Shown here in pieces: positions 13,264 through 26,900 of a stretch of 64,000 nt of DNA. The position numbers were made by a program, and so were the translations under genes. Numbering within the stretch: position 1 is the stretch's first letter; each line of letters starts with the position of its first letter. Location of the stretch: contig NC_061779.1 of assembly GCF_022458985.1 (NCBI RefSeq), positions 12,164,501 to 12,228,500 on the forward strand, given 5' to 3'. This stretch comes from Mugil cephalus (Eukaryota > Chordata > Actinopteri > Mugiliformes > Mugilidae). The notes under the pieces are model-generated. The model did not search any database and was not told where the DNA came from. It saw nothing but the letters and a program-made list of their open reading frames with translations.

Positions 13264-16200
13264 ATGTGGCTCTTGCGTCCTTCAGACAAGGACAGCGAAG
13301 GTGTTACAATCTGTCCAGAATGGAGAAGTGCTGTGGGCTTTAGGAAGACCCGTACAAGTAGAACGCTCAGAGATTTAGCATGTTGGCAGATTGACAAACG
13401 TATGGCTGGATGCGCTGAAACTGCTTTGTATCATAACACGCTGCGTTTTCAGCCATCACCATCGAGAGTAGAGCTTATTTTCGCGTTTTTATGGATGAGT
13501 TATCGCTCATTACACATAGAAACAAAACCCTTCAATCAATACCGCATTAAGTCTGCGGATGAGCAGACGCGGAGCTTTTATCTCTGGAAGTTAGTGAAAC
13601 ATCTGCAGTGGGTGTCTTTTGTTTTACAAGTTTTTTTTAAGGGCATACGAATATTCAAAACCCGTGGTCTTGTTTAAGAGTACAAAGTGCTCTTTGGTGG
13701 TTATCTTGATTAGAAAAATACAAAATGAACTTATTGACTTATGTAATTACTCTCATATTTATTATGAATAAGTTTTTTCTTTTGATTTACAGCAGCCATT
13801 GTTATTTGTCATTGTAATGAAGGCATACGTATCCAGATGATGGCCCAGTTTAATTAAGTGTGCCAGTGCCGTAAACAACCAGGTATAAATTTCTCTTAAC
13901 TGTAATGCAGCCGTCATTATTACACCCACACTATTCCCACTGTGACAAGTCAGATGTTTACTCGTTATAGGTTACACAGTACAGGTAATACATTAGCTTC
14001 ATCCTTGCTGAAGCTTGTTTTAAGATGCAGTCAATGTAATCAACCCTGAATTTCATTCAGGGTGGTTGGTACAGTTATTGTAGGTACTTTTCACCTTAAA
14101 TATGAGGCAACACAGTCTAAATAGTTAATAGGCTAATAATCTTTCACCTTTTCATTACTCTATCAAAAATGGCTCCACCTTCTAGTTTGTACCAGTAATC
14201 ATGACTTTATTTGAACCTGTTCAATTGTATCAAACCAAACCGCTGCCATATCACCTGTTTGTACCAGAAACCTTAAACTCGATCTCACTTTCATGTAAAC
14301 TTTGAAGTGCTTTGTTTGTGGTGCAGTCGCTAAACAGTTCAACATCTTTCGTTTGGAAATGTTGGTATTGTCTGTGAACCCTAAATGGACAAAAACCAAC
14401 GGAGCTCGGTTCGACCAAGGGAGACAGCTTCTTGAGAAAACTACTGTAAGCCTTAAAGTACAACAAAATTATCCACAGTACGTTCCTGCAACCTTGAGTG
14501 GCCAAGGTGTTCTGCTTTGCCATTCATCTTTACTTTTTTCCAGTTGTTTCTTTTCCTTCTTATTCTTTGTGGCCACCGATGCTCATGCCAGAAACCGGTC
14601 ACATTTGTGAGTAATATTGCATCCGCTGGAACGGAGAGTTTCTCCTGGCAGCTGTTTCAAAAGGAACATACTGTGTAAAAGCTTTAACAAGCGGGTGTAG
14701 GAGTGAGTGCTGCTGAGTCATATCAGTTTGCCACAGACATGAGAACGAGTTAAGGAATTAAAATTCTATCTTTCTTACAGGTTGTATCCATCTAAGTTTT
14801 ATCCGCTCTCTGGTGCTCTCAACTACGAGACCATTTCCATGGTTCTCGCTCCTGTTTTAACGAATGCCCTTGTTTTACGAATGCTGCTCTTATTCTGCTT
14901 CAAAGATTATTAAATTGGGGTAGAGGTGAGGTCATGGGGGATGTGGGTGGGATTATTGTGTAAATTTGTGCTATACAAATAAAGTCTGACAAGTATGTCT
15001 TTCATGTAACACATTGTTCTTGTAAAAATGCCGTTTTCTCTACATGGTCTCTTATTAAGCCTGAGACCTTTAGTCTCTCCTTCAAAGGGTAATGACCCTC
15101 CTCTCTTCCTCTCTTTCTTTCTCTCTGTGTTTTTTAAATACTACAGCTCTTTGTACATTGTCTGAATAGCTTGAAGGGCCGACAGGAAGTAAATGTTCCA
15201 CCTGGATATCTCCAATAATATCTCCAAGCAGCAACACTTGACATGTGTGTGTGTGTGTAATAGATGGAAGTGGAGTTGGGGTTATCTGTGCTATCAGGGC
15301 CTTGCCTTTAGATGCTCCTGGGCTGCACAAAACGCATGACAGTTGTGATGAATGAGCTGCGTTTCACGGTTTTAAGACTGCATCTGGTATCAAAGGGTGT
15401 GCGTAGTACGCGCGCACACACACATACCGTACTTACAATACTTTTACACAGTGTATGCATTCACGCTCACCAACTTCTAAAATTATCCATTATCTTGTCA
15501 TTTTTCTGAAGTGAAGGCTTTTTGATGATGCGTAAGGCTGAACGTGTGTGTGTTTTTTTGTGAACGCTGAGTGGCGGTCGTAAAACACTCTAAATGTGCG
15601 GGAGAAGACGAGCGCTGACTCATCTGCAACTTTCTCCCCAAATATCACCTCTTCTTTCATTACTACTTCCTTTTGACAGCCAGCGCTAACAAAATGCCAT
15701 GTCTTCTCTCCCCAGACCAGACACAGAGTAACCTTCTTATCCACACAGAACACCAGCCAGCTCTCCTCTCACTTATTTCCCTCTTACCACTACTGACAGA
15801 TGATAATCTTACAAAAACGCTCTTTTTTTATTATCTTTTCTCAGTCTTTCTCATCTAATCTACAGTACTTATATTTTAGTTTGCACTATTCATTGAGACA
15901 AATCGTGTTTTATACGGACCTGAAGAAGACAGGCGAGCTCTCACTCATATTGACACATATCTTCTTGTGCGTGGAGAGAGAAGACACACGTTTACGGTCG
16001 CGCTGAAACAGAATGAAAGTCAAGATCGTAAGAGAAAGGCAAAAAAGAGACGGAAGGTGAGGGAGACAGGAAGTTCAGAGGTTGAAATGGAGAACTTGGA
16101 CCGGTCTGCTGGATCCCTTTTCATTTTATCCCTTTCTGTTGTGACACCAAGTGTCAGTGAATGCAGTTATCAGAGATTCGGGTTGTTCTCAGTCGACAGT

Positions 16201-19200
16201 CTGTCACTCACACGTACAGTGAGATGGACAGGATATAGTGCATCTGAGGATGCCTGTCACTTCAAGTGTGTTCGCTTACTTTGATCTCTTTCCCTTTTTC
16301 ATCTCTCTCACATATACACTCGCAGGCCACTTTATTGGGTACACTTCAGAAAATTAAATTAGAGTGCCTTCTAAATACAACAGTATTGCCCTAAATCCTC
16401 CTCGGCGGATGTTAAAATCATCGGTTTATGTCGAAACAGAGTAAGAAAGGCGGTAACTCAAGTCTGTGATCATTTTGGAAAATGTGGTTTGTGGTGCTGT
16501 TAAAATGTCAAGGATGTCCGAGGACCACAAGCTTTAAGATTTAATGCGGGTCTTTTGATATTAGAATGCATTCACTCGTGTACCTAATAAACTGGCTGCT
16601 GAGTGTGCAAGCAGTTAAGTGACAGAAAACAAGGAAGCCGGGGCGTACATCGCCCAAGACTACGAGGTGGACTCACGGCGACGCGCTGCGTGTCTCACAT
16701 CACCACCACGGCGCTCCTCGCTTTCACAGCTTTGCCCAATTAAGAGTTTCTGTGTGGCCTCAAAGGGTCATGCGGTGTGTAGTCAGCAGATTGCTGTTTA
16801 GTGGAGATGCAGTGTGTATTATTGGCATGGGGAGAGGGCATCGATCTCTATCAGCACTCCCACGGGATAAATCCACTTTCTGATAGGAACCACACACGCA
16901 CACACGCACACACACACACACTGAACCCAAGCACACACAATATTAACTGAGCTCCCCTTCTAATGCGTTTCCTTTTAAAAGAAACCTTTTAAAGGCAGAA
17001 TTATGCCATTACTTTACTGTTTCAAAAGCAAAAATTACCATAGAACAATTATACTCTGGTAGGTTATGATAAATGAAGCATGTTAATGATAATTACTTCT
17101 CTGTGGCAGCTTAATTCCTCTCTGTGCTCGCTGAATTAGATTATTGCTGACAGTTTTACACTAACATGCAAAGAACTGGAGCACACTCAGCCTCGGCATT
17201 TGGGGGAGTTTGTGTATTTGCAACAAGCAGAAATGCATTTAATAAAAATACGGAGCAACTGTGTACTTCCTAAACCATATTTAACTGCGTTCTTGGTGCA
17301 TTTCTAGATTCAGCTCATTTACTCAATTCCGTGAGGAAACGCTAAAAGAGCACATCACACTGGAAAGTGTAGCCGATCACATCACACTCAGGATGCTTGG
17401 ACTTTGGATATTCAGTCACATTAATAATCTAGTCACAATTTGAGGTACACCTTGTAATAGGTAAATTAAAATCCACGCGGCAACAATCTCAAGAGTAATT
17501 GACATTTTGACTAGAATGAAAACATTCATTTTTTTTGCGTTTAAAGCTGTCCTCAGATCTTGATGTGAGCCTAAAGATATGAAGAAGGAATATATGCAAA
17601 ATATTTTGGATCGTCTGACTAGATTAAAAAGCGTTTGATCTGTTTTGCAGAGACTCGAGAGGACCGCACCAAGAGACTGTTCAGACACTACACCGTGGGA
17701 TCTTATGACAACTTCACCTCATACAGGTACGCCCTCTTTCTTTATACTGGCGTGGCGCGGCCCTGTGCAGACCACGTGTGGTCATGTAATAGACTGTACT
17801 GTACTACACGGGGTTAATGAAGTCCATGTGGAAAGGTGGTATGGAGCTGCTGCCATCTAAAGGCGTGATGGTGCCAGTGCACCCACCTCTATGGTGTACA
17901 GGAATATGCAGGAATGTACACCAATCAGACATAACATTATGACCCCTGGCAGCAATAACAACAATCTGTTGCCAGACACCACAGGACACCCTCAGAAGGT
18001 CCATTCTCTGATGAGTCACAACTGTTGAAGGCACCAGGGAGGCCTAGACAATATGAGGGAGGTGGCCACAATGATATGTTGTTGGTGTATTATGTAACTG
18101 AGTTTGCATCTTTATGCAGGGCTTAACTATGCAAACAGACTCTATTTGCAGGTGTGTTTGCACACAATCCTGTTTTTGATCACGGGTTGCTGTATTTATT
18201 TATTTTTTTGTAGTAAGTTGTAAGTTGTAGTCTTTGACTCTTTGTCTACGTCTCTGTTTTCCCGCTCTTGTCTCAAGATAACATTTGTTGCCTAGAGTAT
18301 GTGGGTGCCCATCGTCTTCTAAGTCAGACCCGTTTGCTCGGAGTGGAGAGGAAGCTATATGAGGATTTGTTATGATGCAAAGTTCCACTTAAATGCCACA
18401 GTTTATCAGCTTGATGTACACAGAACTAGACAACTGTATAAGCAGTGTTTCCACCTACTTTCAGTCTTTCCTAAAATGTCATCTACTTGCATTCTAGGTT
18501 TTAGCCAGATTAAATGTCACCAGAGCTCCAGACTTGTTGTATTAACATTACGAAAGCCATTAATCCGTCTAAAACGATTTTATTTATTTATTTTATTTTG
18601 GAATCAAAGATGGGACCTGTAACCAAATATAGTTAAGGATTTGTGGAGAAGTAAAATGTAAAAGTGAATGTCTTTACACTTAACAAAGGGTTCACAGTAA
18701 AAGTGAAGCCAACTTGAAGTGCAACACCACTGATGACCCTGGCTCCAATGAATGAATTACCAACAACTGTTAACCTTACAATGACATTCTATAAATTAAC
18801 ATCTTATGACCAGTGTGCTCCTTTTAAAGATAATTCTCTAATTAAGTTGATATTGGTCCTGAAAGTGAAGTTTGTTTGGTCTGTTCCTGGCTTGAATGGC
18901 CTGCCTTCGGAAAAATAAGTTAAAGACATAAAAACATAAAAGCGAGATGTCACTGTCACATTTTATACACAGTCTACTGGTCAGAAGCACTTTATGAATA
19001 TCTGAAAAAACTACCAGTCGCACATGCTGCATAGCTTGTGCAGATCAGAGACTTAACTTGCACTGCTTTGTGCAACATCTTAGCTACAGACTGCAGAATA
19101 TTAAAATCAGAAATGTCAAAAGGACAGGTTTATTTTGAGAAAACATTTACCATTTTGAAAACTGAGTTTCATATGTAGGCGGATAGAGATTCTGAACGAG

Positions 19201-20922
19201 GACAGTGAGCACATTGCGTTAATGCTGCATTTCAGGGCATAGAGCAGAGATGAAAGCACGCCGCATGAAAGGGTTTTGGCTGAAACAAAGTATCTTGATG
19301 ATGCTTAACCGACGCAGTTTACTGTGCATAATAATTAGAGCAAAAGTGGATAGATAGCTTTTTTACGAAATCAAATCTTTGGCCTCCGTCCTGCAGAAAG
19401 CTTTGTTTTGGATCTCCTGGCTCTGGCAGCAGGAGCCCTGTCTTCCCCTGGTAAGTTTGAGAGAGTGGAGTGTATCTTAGCCAATGACACTGCAGCCACC
19501 CACTGAGTAGCAACCTGAACACAGGCCCTCTGTATCTGCCTCAGCGATGAGGTAGGATCACTGGTAAAGCAGAAACTCAAAATACTGTCATTTGTGTAGA
19601 AGTTCAGGGTGTAAACTGGCAGCAGTCCCTCTCAGTGTAAGTGTGTTGTGGGAAAAAATGGAAGATACGCTGCGGTTTATTTGCTGTACGCTAGACCTAG
19701 ATTACATTCAAATCATCTACTCAGAGTGTGACACATTCAGGCCACCTTTATACTACTGAAATAGGTGCAATTTGCTCCATATATTATAGCTGTTCATCGA
19801 AACATATTGAACTTACAGTTGGGTAAGGGATATAGGCTTAAACCGCATGACTACATCTTCAGATTAGAAGTAGTCACATCCAGATTGGGGGTCAGATGAA
19901 ATACATAGTTCAGCTGCTATACATTTCATGCTGTTTTGTGCGCAGATGGGAGATAATCCTTAAGCAGTTCTTCATCAGCAGAACCAGTAAAGGGTCTGGT
20001 TTTATTTGTATATGTGTGGCTTTGCATTTAGAAACGGTTTCTCCCTCTGCTAGATCAACAGTTTTACTAGAAAAATGGCGCATTAATGAGCTCTGCAATC
20101 TCGAAAGGTCTCTACATCCACAATCATGGCAAATCTCTGGATCCTCCATATTGTAAAGAAAGCAAGAAGCTAATTAATATTAAAGTCTAACATAAACAGA
20201 AGACAGCCCAAGAACAAATACAACATATATGACAAAAAAATTATTTTACTGTCCATTAAGTAAGATTAAGCTGTCTATTAATTTACTCCTCTACACTAAC
20301 AACCACTGTGAATTTAGATGAACTCATACCAGTTGGTTTTACACACACGACAAACCATAACGCTGATTTTTGCTGTGCTGCTAAAGACGCTGCTCTACTA
20401 TATCTCTGCTTTTGCCTCAGTGGCCTCGAACACATATGTAGAAAACATGTGCAGAGCACCGCAGGTCAACACTGACTACCAGCCACCAGCCTCCACCCCT
20501 GAACTCTCAGGAAGATCAGACAGTGATGAACCGCTCTCTTACGTTCGCTGTCCTCTTCCTTCCTTCCTTCCTTCCGTAATTAGTCAGGCCACAGCATCGC
20601 ACCTGAGCCGACTCTGTCAGTTTCTCACGCCAAAGCCCTCAACACACTTCTCGGGAGCAGTCTCGTCTGAAGGATCAGCCAGAAGATTGATTCACACTTG
20701 CGTTTTATCCCAACGATGCTTCAATCGCGAGGACTCGCTCTGTCACACACTCCACATGTGTACATACACAACTCTTGGGAATCCTGAGTTGTGGCTTCTT
20801 GCTTGGCTTTTAGTTTGATTGGTGAAGGGAGTACAGGCGTGTGTGTGTGTGTTTTGTGTGCGTCTGCCTCCACCTCCTCCTCCCCACGTCTCCACCCCCA
20901 CGAGCCGACCCTCTTTACTCCC

Positions 20923-20961
<39 letters not shown>

Positions 20962-23900
20962 TCTCCGTCTCTCGCCCCTCGTGTGCGTGAGGATGGTGCT
21001 GGAGTCATATCTGTTGTCCCTCTGCTCTTTCCTTCACAGTGACTATATCATAGAGGAGAAAAATGCTGTTTTACAGAAGAAAGAAAACGAGGGGTTTGGC
21101 TTTGTCCTGCGGGGAGCCAAAGGTGAGCAACACACACAGACACACACACAGATGCACAACTTTTACATCCACTGGCACCTCTCTGTTTTCAGTGCGCGTG
21201 TGGGTTGTGGTGTGAGAAGTAGCTCGTTGATCTGGGCCACAGAGTACGGCACAGTCGGGATTGTTACTGTGTGAGTCAACAACACAACCAGCTTTGGTCA
21301 ACACTCAGCTTGTATACTCAGATGCACTCGGGCTTTTGGGGGTGTGTGTGTGTGTGTGTGTGTGCGTGTGGCCCCTTTGGTGGCGTCATCCTCGGCTGAG
21401 CTGTCAGCTTGCTGTCCCATCTGCTCCCCGCACATGGCACTGGGCTTTAGCAGAGACACACTCCTCTCTGCCCTTCTCTCTTGTCTCACTAGTTTTTGCC
21501 CTGTCTGTACTTAATTGTGTTCCCCTCCTCTCTCTCCACCGCCTCCTTCATATCCTCCCCTGTCCATTATCCTCTCCAAATATTGTCGTACCCTCCCGCG
21601 TTTCAACCCGAAAAATCGCCTCCCTGCTCGTCCCCGTCGCCGCAAATTCATTTTGCCCGAGCACGTGCCAGGTCCCTGCTCGGGCTGGTTACCATGGCAA
21701 CCCCTTCTCAGGCACCTTGCCGGGGAGTCTGAGTGTGCTTTACTGCTCCATCACTCACTAGCATGGATCTTGGCTCACCCCGCACTCTTTTTCAGTCTGA
21801 CTCTTACTCTCCAGTACCCTTAGACACACACACACACACACACAAACACTAACTCTGCACAGTTCCCTTAGTGGTCCTGTGAGAGCTCTCATGTGTCAGT
21901 GATTTAGTTGGATTGAATCCAAGATGAAATGGAGTCACTGGTAGGGCACTCACTTCACAAAGTAATCTTACTTTCACTTTAGTGTATGAGAGTGTGCGTG
22001 TTTTTGTTGAAACATGCATGAGTTGTGCGAGAGTGAACATCTGCCTGTATGAAACTGTACGGATTCAATACTGTAGCATTGTTTATATGCAGCAGCCAAC
22101 AAAAATAGATCCACAGAGTGACTAGTACTTCATGGTCTAATGCACCCAACAAATAGAACAAAACACACAGCAATATGTATTAGTTGTGTCATTTAGGTTA
22201 AACTAAAAGTGTGAGTTTTGAAAACTTCTTTATTCCCTCCAAAGCACCTTAAAACATAGTGGACCAGCAGCCGGTTGTTTTCCACATATTCTTTGCTGTT
22301 TGTAATGCATTTTGTGTCCATTATCTCGTAAAATGAATCAAAGGGTGCTTTCAGTTTTACTTTGCTGTTGCGGGTCTATTTAAAAACCTCACTGTTTCTG
22401 CTCAGCCGAGACTCCCATTGAAGAGTTCACCCCCACCCCAGCGTTCCCTGCCCTGCAGTATCTGGAGTCTGTGGACGTGGAAGGAGTGGCCTGGAGGGCT
22501 GGTCTGAGGACAGGGGACTTCCTCATTGAGGTGATTAAGAACAGCTCTTCACTCGCTCCTTCATCTGCGTTTATCTCGCAGCAAACGGCCGATGACCTTG
22601 AGCGCAGAGGCAAAAGAGAACAGCTGCAGGGTTCTGACCTGCGCTGCATACAATGAGGCACACAGTGGCTCTTCGCGTACCTGCATGGAGTGAATATTTG
22701 CAAAGAATATATGAGATTTTACCTTTTTCTTTTTTAGATAATGGGACACCAACGAGGCGGCACTTAAGTCTTTGTGTGTTTCTCTTAGGTAAATGGGGTG
22801 AACGTAGTGAAGGTGGGCCATAAGCAGGTGGTGTCCTTGATCCGGCAAGGGGGCAACAGACTGCTGATGAAGGTGGTTTCTGTCACGCGCAAACCTGAGT
22901 CGGAGGAAGTCGTTCGCAAGAAAGGTAAAGACAAAAAGGGAGTGACTTGGTTCCTTTGTGTCCTCCCTTTTACATGTTCATGTTAATTAATATAGTTACA
23001 GTGTTCAGACACTTAAATGGTTTGGGACAAAATCATTCCCACAGATGCCGATCAAATACTTCAAGTAATCAAGTAGTTTGCTTAGAGTAGTTGATTTTGT
23101 GTCTTTTCACAATGCATATAACACTATAAACAAAGTTTACTCTCATAATAACCAATCTAATTATAGTATGTACACTTAAATAGAAGTGATCAAGTAGTTA
23201 TTTTCTCACACGACAAAAACATACAATCTCTGTCTCTTCAAAGCTTATGACACTCTTCCAAAGAAAAAAAAAGCCAATAAGATGGCTTGATAATATGATG
23301 AGGTGAAACCTGGTGGTGCCTCGGGCTAAACCTGTGGAGTCTACTCAGACAGTGACAATCTGTCTTTGCCAGTCGTGACGGGAAGAGAAAAGAAAAGTGT
23401 CTGGGAAGCACCTGCGGTTGAAGCAGCCCTCGTTAAGTGGATTGATAATTCTCCCTTGAGTGGGGCCTGCTGAGACCATTTCATGAATTCATATTCACAT
23501 AAAATGCAAATGTCAGGATGGTAATCTGCATGAGACTGCAACTGTAATCATCTGTTATGATGACCAGGACAGATGTGACTTTTTGTAAGTCATTTCCTCT
23601 CTTGCTCGGTGGTTAGCGCTAATGCCTCCCAGCAAGGAGGTCTGGGTCCAGCTCGGGCCATTCTGGGTGGAGTTCGCATGTTTTCCTTGTGTCTGCGTGG
23701 GTTTTCTCCAGGATCCCTCCCACCTCTAAAGGCATGCTCATTAGGCTAGTTGGTAACCTTAAATTGACCATAGTGAGGATAAGCGGTAGTAGAAGATGAG
23801 GTGAGATGATGTGCCTGTTACATACGATATAATGTGCAAGAAAGGTGCAATGCTGCATAATGTGATAAATTCATATGTACTCATATCTACTTACTATTCA

Positions 23901-26900
23901 AGTAATACTTTAGCCATTATGATTAATAGTTTAAAAAGAAAGTATATTCTGTCTTTCTATATATTGTGTCATTCAAGATATGTCACTTTGCATATGTAAT
24001 TCTTAGCGTCTGTTATTTGGCGATGAACTTCACGCTGTAACGGAGACATGGAAGTTGTTTGTTACGGAAGGAGATGTGATTGTTTCTGTTGTCTTAGTAA
24101 TTCCTGCCACGTTTCCCCTGCTGTAAATTCATGTAGTTTCCATGTCAACCACGGCTCGCCATTACTCAGCTGCCCACACAGTCCTGGCACAATGACCTCA
24201 AAAATGTGTGCACGCAGTTGTGTGTTTTCTGCGTGGTAGAGTGGTGTGTGCACCTCTTTGTGATTATTGAGATACAGAGACGGGGATAAATTAGTTTCAC
24301 CTAGTTTTATTGGGACAGCGCTGTATCAGCTAATAATGCTCAAGGCTTTTATGGTCTCTCTTAAGCTCTCGTTCTGTCCCGCTCTGTCTGCATGTCTCTC
24401 TGTCACCCATGTTGTCTTTATGCTTGTTACAAACACAGAGAAAAAAAAAAAACTTTTTTAACCTTTTTCAACACTTTGTCGCAGTCGTCTTAGGTTAGCA
24501 GTTTGGGAAAAACTCCTGCTCACTGCATGGTGTAGAGTTAGATGAAAAGATCAATACCCCAGTATTGTTTAGCTTACTCTAGCACCAAGACCGTAAAATG
24601 GATCAAGCTTCTACTACCCAGTTCTTCACTTCTCCAAAGTGACACATATTATTACCTTCTAAAGCTCACTACTCTACATGTTATTGAAACTCATTTCATA
24701 TGTACGGAAACTTAAATATAAAATGGCAATTTACCTTTTTTAGGTTGTATGCTTGATTCCTTTTGGGGCTGACGCCAGAGAAGCTATGACTTTGTTAGAG
24801 ATGTTTATTTTGTTTTTGTTTTTTATACTGTACATGACAACATATAGAACCAAGACCAGATTTGTTAATGGGCGAGCTTTGCAGGTCACTGTTTCCCGTC
24901 TTTGTGCTAAGCTAAGCTAAGCTAACTGACCTCTGGCTGTAGTAATGGACAGACATGAGAGTAATATTGATCTACTCATTTAACTATGACAAAGGACATA
25001 GTAGTGTATCCCCAACTTGTTATGTGACGCTTGATGTTATTCTGTTCCTTTAATATCATTGATTTCATTACTAGCTTTCAGTACAGTACATGCAGTGTAA
25101 CACCATCATGGTAAACGCTACGTAATTGCTTTTTTGCGTTGTCTTCGCCATGCCTATAAATTTAATTAGTGGTTCAATGCTCAGTTGTGTGGCTTATTGA
25201 CTTCCAGAGCTGCTGTACTGTGGCGCCATTAATGCTTTCTCATCTTATGCTTATGTTTAAGATGCTCAGATTAAAGATATTTCGTAAGACAATAGAACAA
25301 TTGATAAAATTATTTTATAGTCAACTAAAGGAAATATGAGCAGACAAGTGGTAGAGAAAGAGAGTGCAATTAACCATGGACTAGACGAGCGTATCTGGTA
25401 CTTTAAGAGACGAGAGAGAACTAAATTCTTCACTCCTGCTTCAGACTTCCCCCAAACGTCTTTGTCTTTTGCGCCCCAATCTGTGCTGAACACCGTCTCC
25501 TGCTGCTGCTCAGCTCCTCCGGTGGGACTTACTTTGCTTAGTGTGCTACACCTTTGCACAAGACCCATGCTGGCACACACTGCCTCACAAGCAAACACAC
25601 ATTCTCTGCACCATGCGTGGCCTCACTACTGCCACCGTTGCCATGGTGACTACACTGCATGTTTGAATTAAGCATTACATTACAGCTACAGCAACTCTCT
25701 CTCCCTCCGAGTCTGTGTCTGTTCCTCTCTCTTTTTTCGCCGTCCTCCTCCATCTCCTCTGCTCCCTGCTCCTGTACCAGAATGTGCAGGCTGGTGAGGA
25801 AATGAAGATGTTTGATATGGACAATACCCAGGATGGCGTATGTACACTAGATCTGCAGCTGCTGACGACAGCATGATAGTTATGCTCTTGTAAGACATTA
25901 TCTGTGGGATTTCGAGATCTGTCGCACTACAGTGGTGCATTGAGGGTTAGCTGGTCGATCTCGGAGTAGGCTGCTCTTGTTCCGTTGAGGAGTACTGTTA
26001 GGAAACTTGGTTAGGTTAAAGCATGCAGAGACCGTTGCTGCTCTATGTGGCTTTATAATCACTGTCAGATTGCATGGCATTGCATTGTTACTGCAGATTT
26101 AACACGCGTAAATCCTTTATTGCAGTTTGTTTAAACTAATATTTGGTAGATTTGATTTATTACTTCGAATACGACATTATGAGCTCAGTCTTGTGTGCAT
26201 AGAGGGATTCGCTCCCGTGAGCTCTATAAACTCTGCGGTGCATTGTTTTCCTTAGCTCTTGAATTTATTGTCTTCTCTTCGTCTGTCAGTCCACATTTCA
26301 TTATGTCCCTGGAGGACTTTTCTCTGCGGGAAAAGGTGCATGTGCTGCTGTGTCGCTGTGTTTCCGTCTGATGCACAACTGCAAAACTGCACACAGACAG
26401 CAAATTAAAAGTAAGATGGATGACTTATTCGCTCTCTTTCCCCCACACATTTCACTCATTCGGACGATTGAGGCGAGCAAGTTCTGTTGTCGTTTTTTAA
26501 ATAGGAGGATTCAGAAAGCTAGGGATGTTACAGAGAGGACTGGGCTGTACATTTCCTGCCAATGGTCTCCCCAAAAGAGAGGAATTCTGTCAGCACAAAG
26601 ACTAAAACACTAAAAGTTTTGAAGACAGACTGTCAGATTGTACGAGCAGTCAGACCAACAGAGAACAAAGCATGAAGAAGTTGGGTTCTAATCGGAGCCT
26701 GAACAAGGCTCTGGCTAAGCGGGACGCATCGTCTGAATTTGACCAAATCAAAACCGTGAAGACGGGATGGACTGGTCGTCTGGGGGATGCCAGGAGGGCA
26801 CTGAGCCGCAAAGCTAAAGGATTTTCATCCCACTCAACTTCTTCCTCAACACCATGCCTTTTTTCCACAGCCCCACCACCACCCAAGAGAGCTCCCAGCA

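Larger units (their letters stand above)
508..17650 (+). other. shank3: 17.1-kb shank3 intron
   Basis: I see no credible protein gene here. Contents: a Tc1-like terminal fragment near 1152-1200, an 84-nt CT microsatellite (3894-3977), a CpG-rich block with AP-1 and MEF2 sites (4851-5030), two POU octamers (6971, 7006), an hAT-like repeat (8079-8432), several CA/GT tracts, an inverted-repeat element (16316-16606) and an AT-rich block near 16960-17300 that looks like a conserved non-coding element. Open frames in the interval lack codon bias or recognisable domains. Confidence 0.8.
17727..21039 (+). other. shank3: shank3 intron with a short inverted-repeat transposon
   Basis: Apart from the element at 17916-18090, a TTCC run at about 20557-20576, a GT tract and a CT tract next to the acceptor, I see nothing identifiable. 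A 166-codon frame at 20318 has no recognisable domain and runs through simple repeats. Confidence 0.7.
22925..26870 (+). other. shank3: shank3 intron after the PDZ exons
   Basis: The intron holds a tRNA-like SINE (23605-23805), a long inverted-repeat element (24494-24995), an X-box-like palindrome (25637-25650) and, at its 3' end, the open frame from 26672. The remainder has no recognisable content. Confidence 0.7.

Noticed and set aside
13189-13677. 162-codon plus-strand frame in the long shank3 intron
   Set aside because: Its first third is a translated GT repeat and the rest has no domain, splice support or codon bias.
20318-20818. 166-codon plus-strand frame before the PDZ exon
   Set aside because: Translates a TTCC run and generic intron sequence; no recognisable motif.
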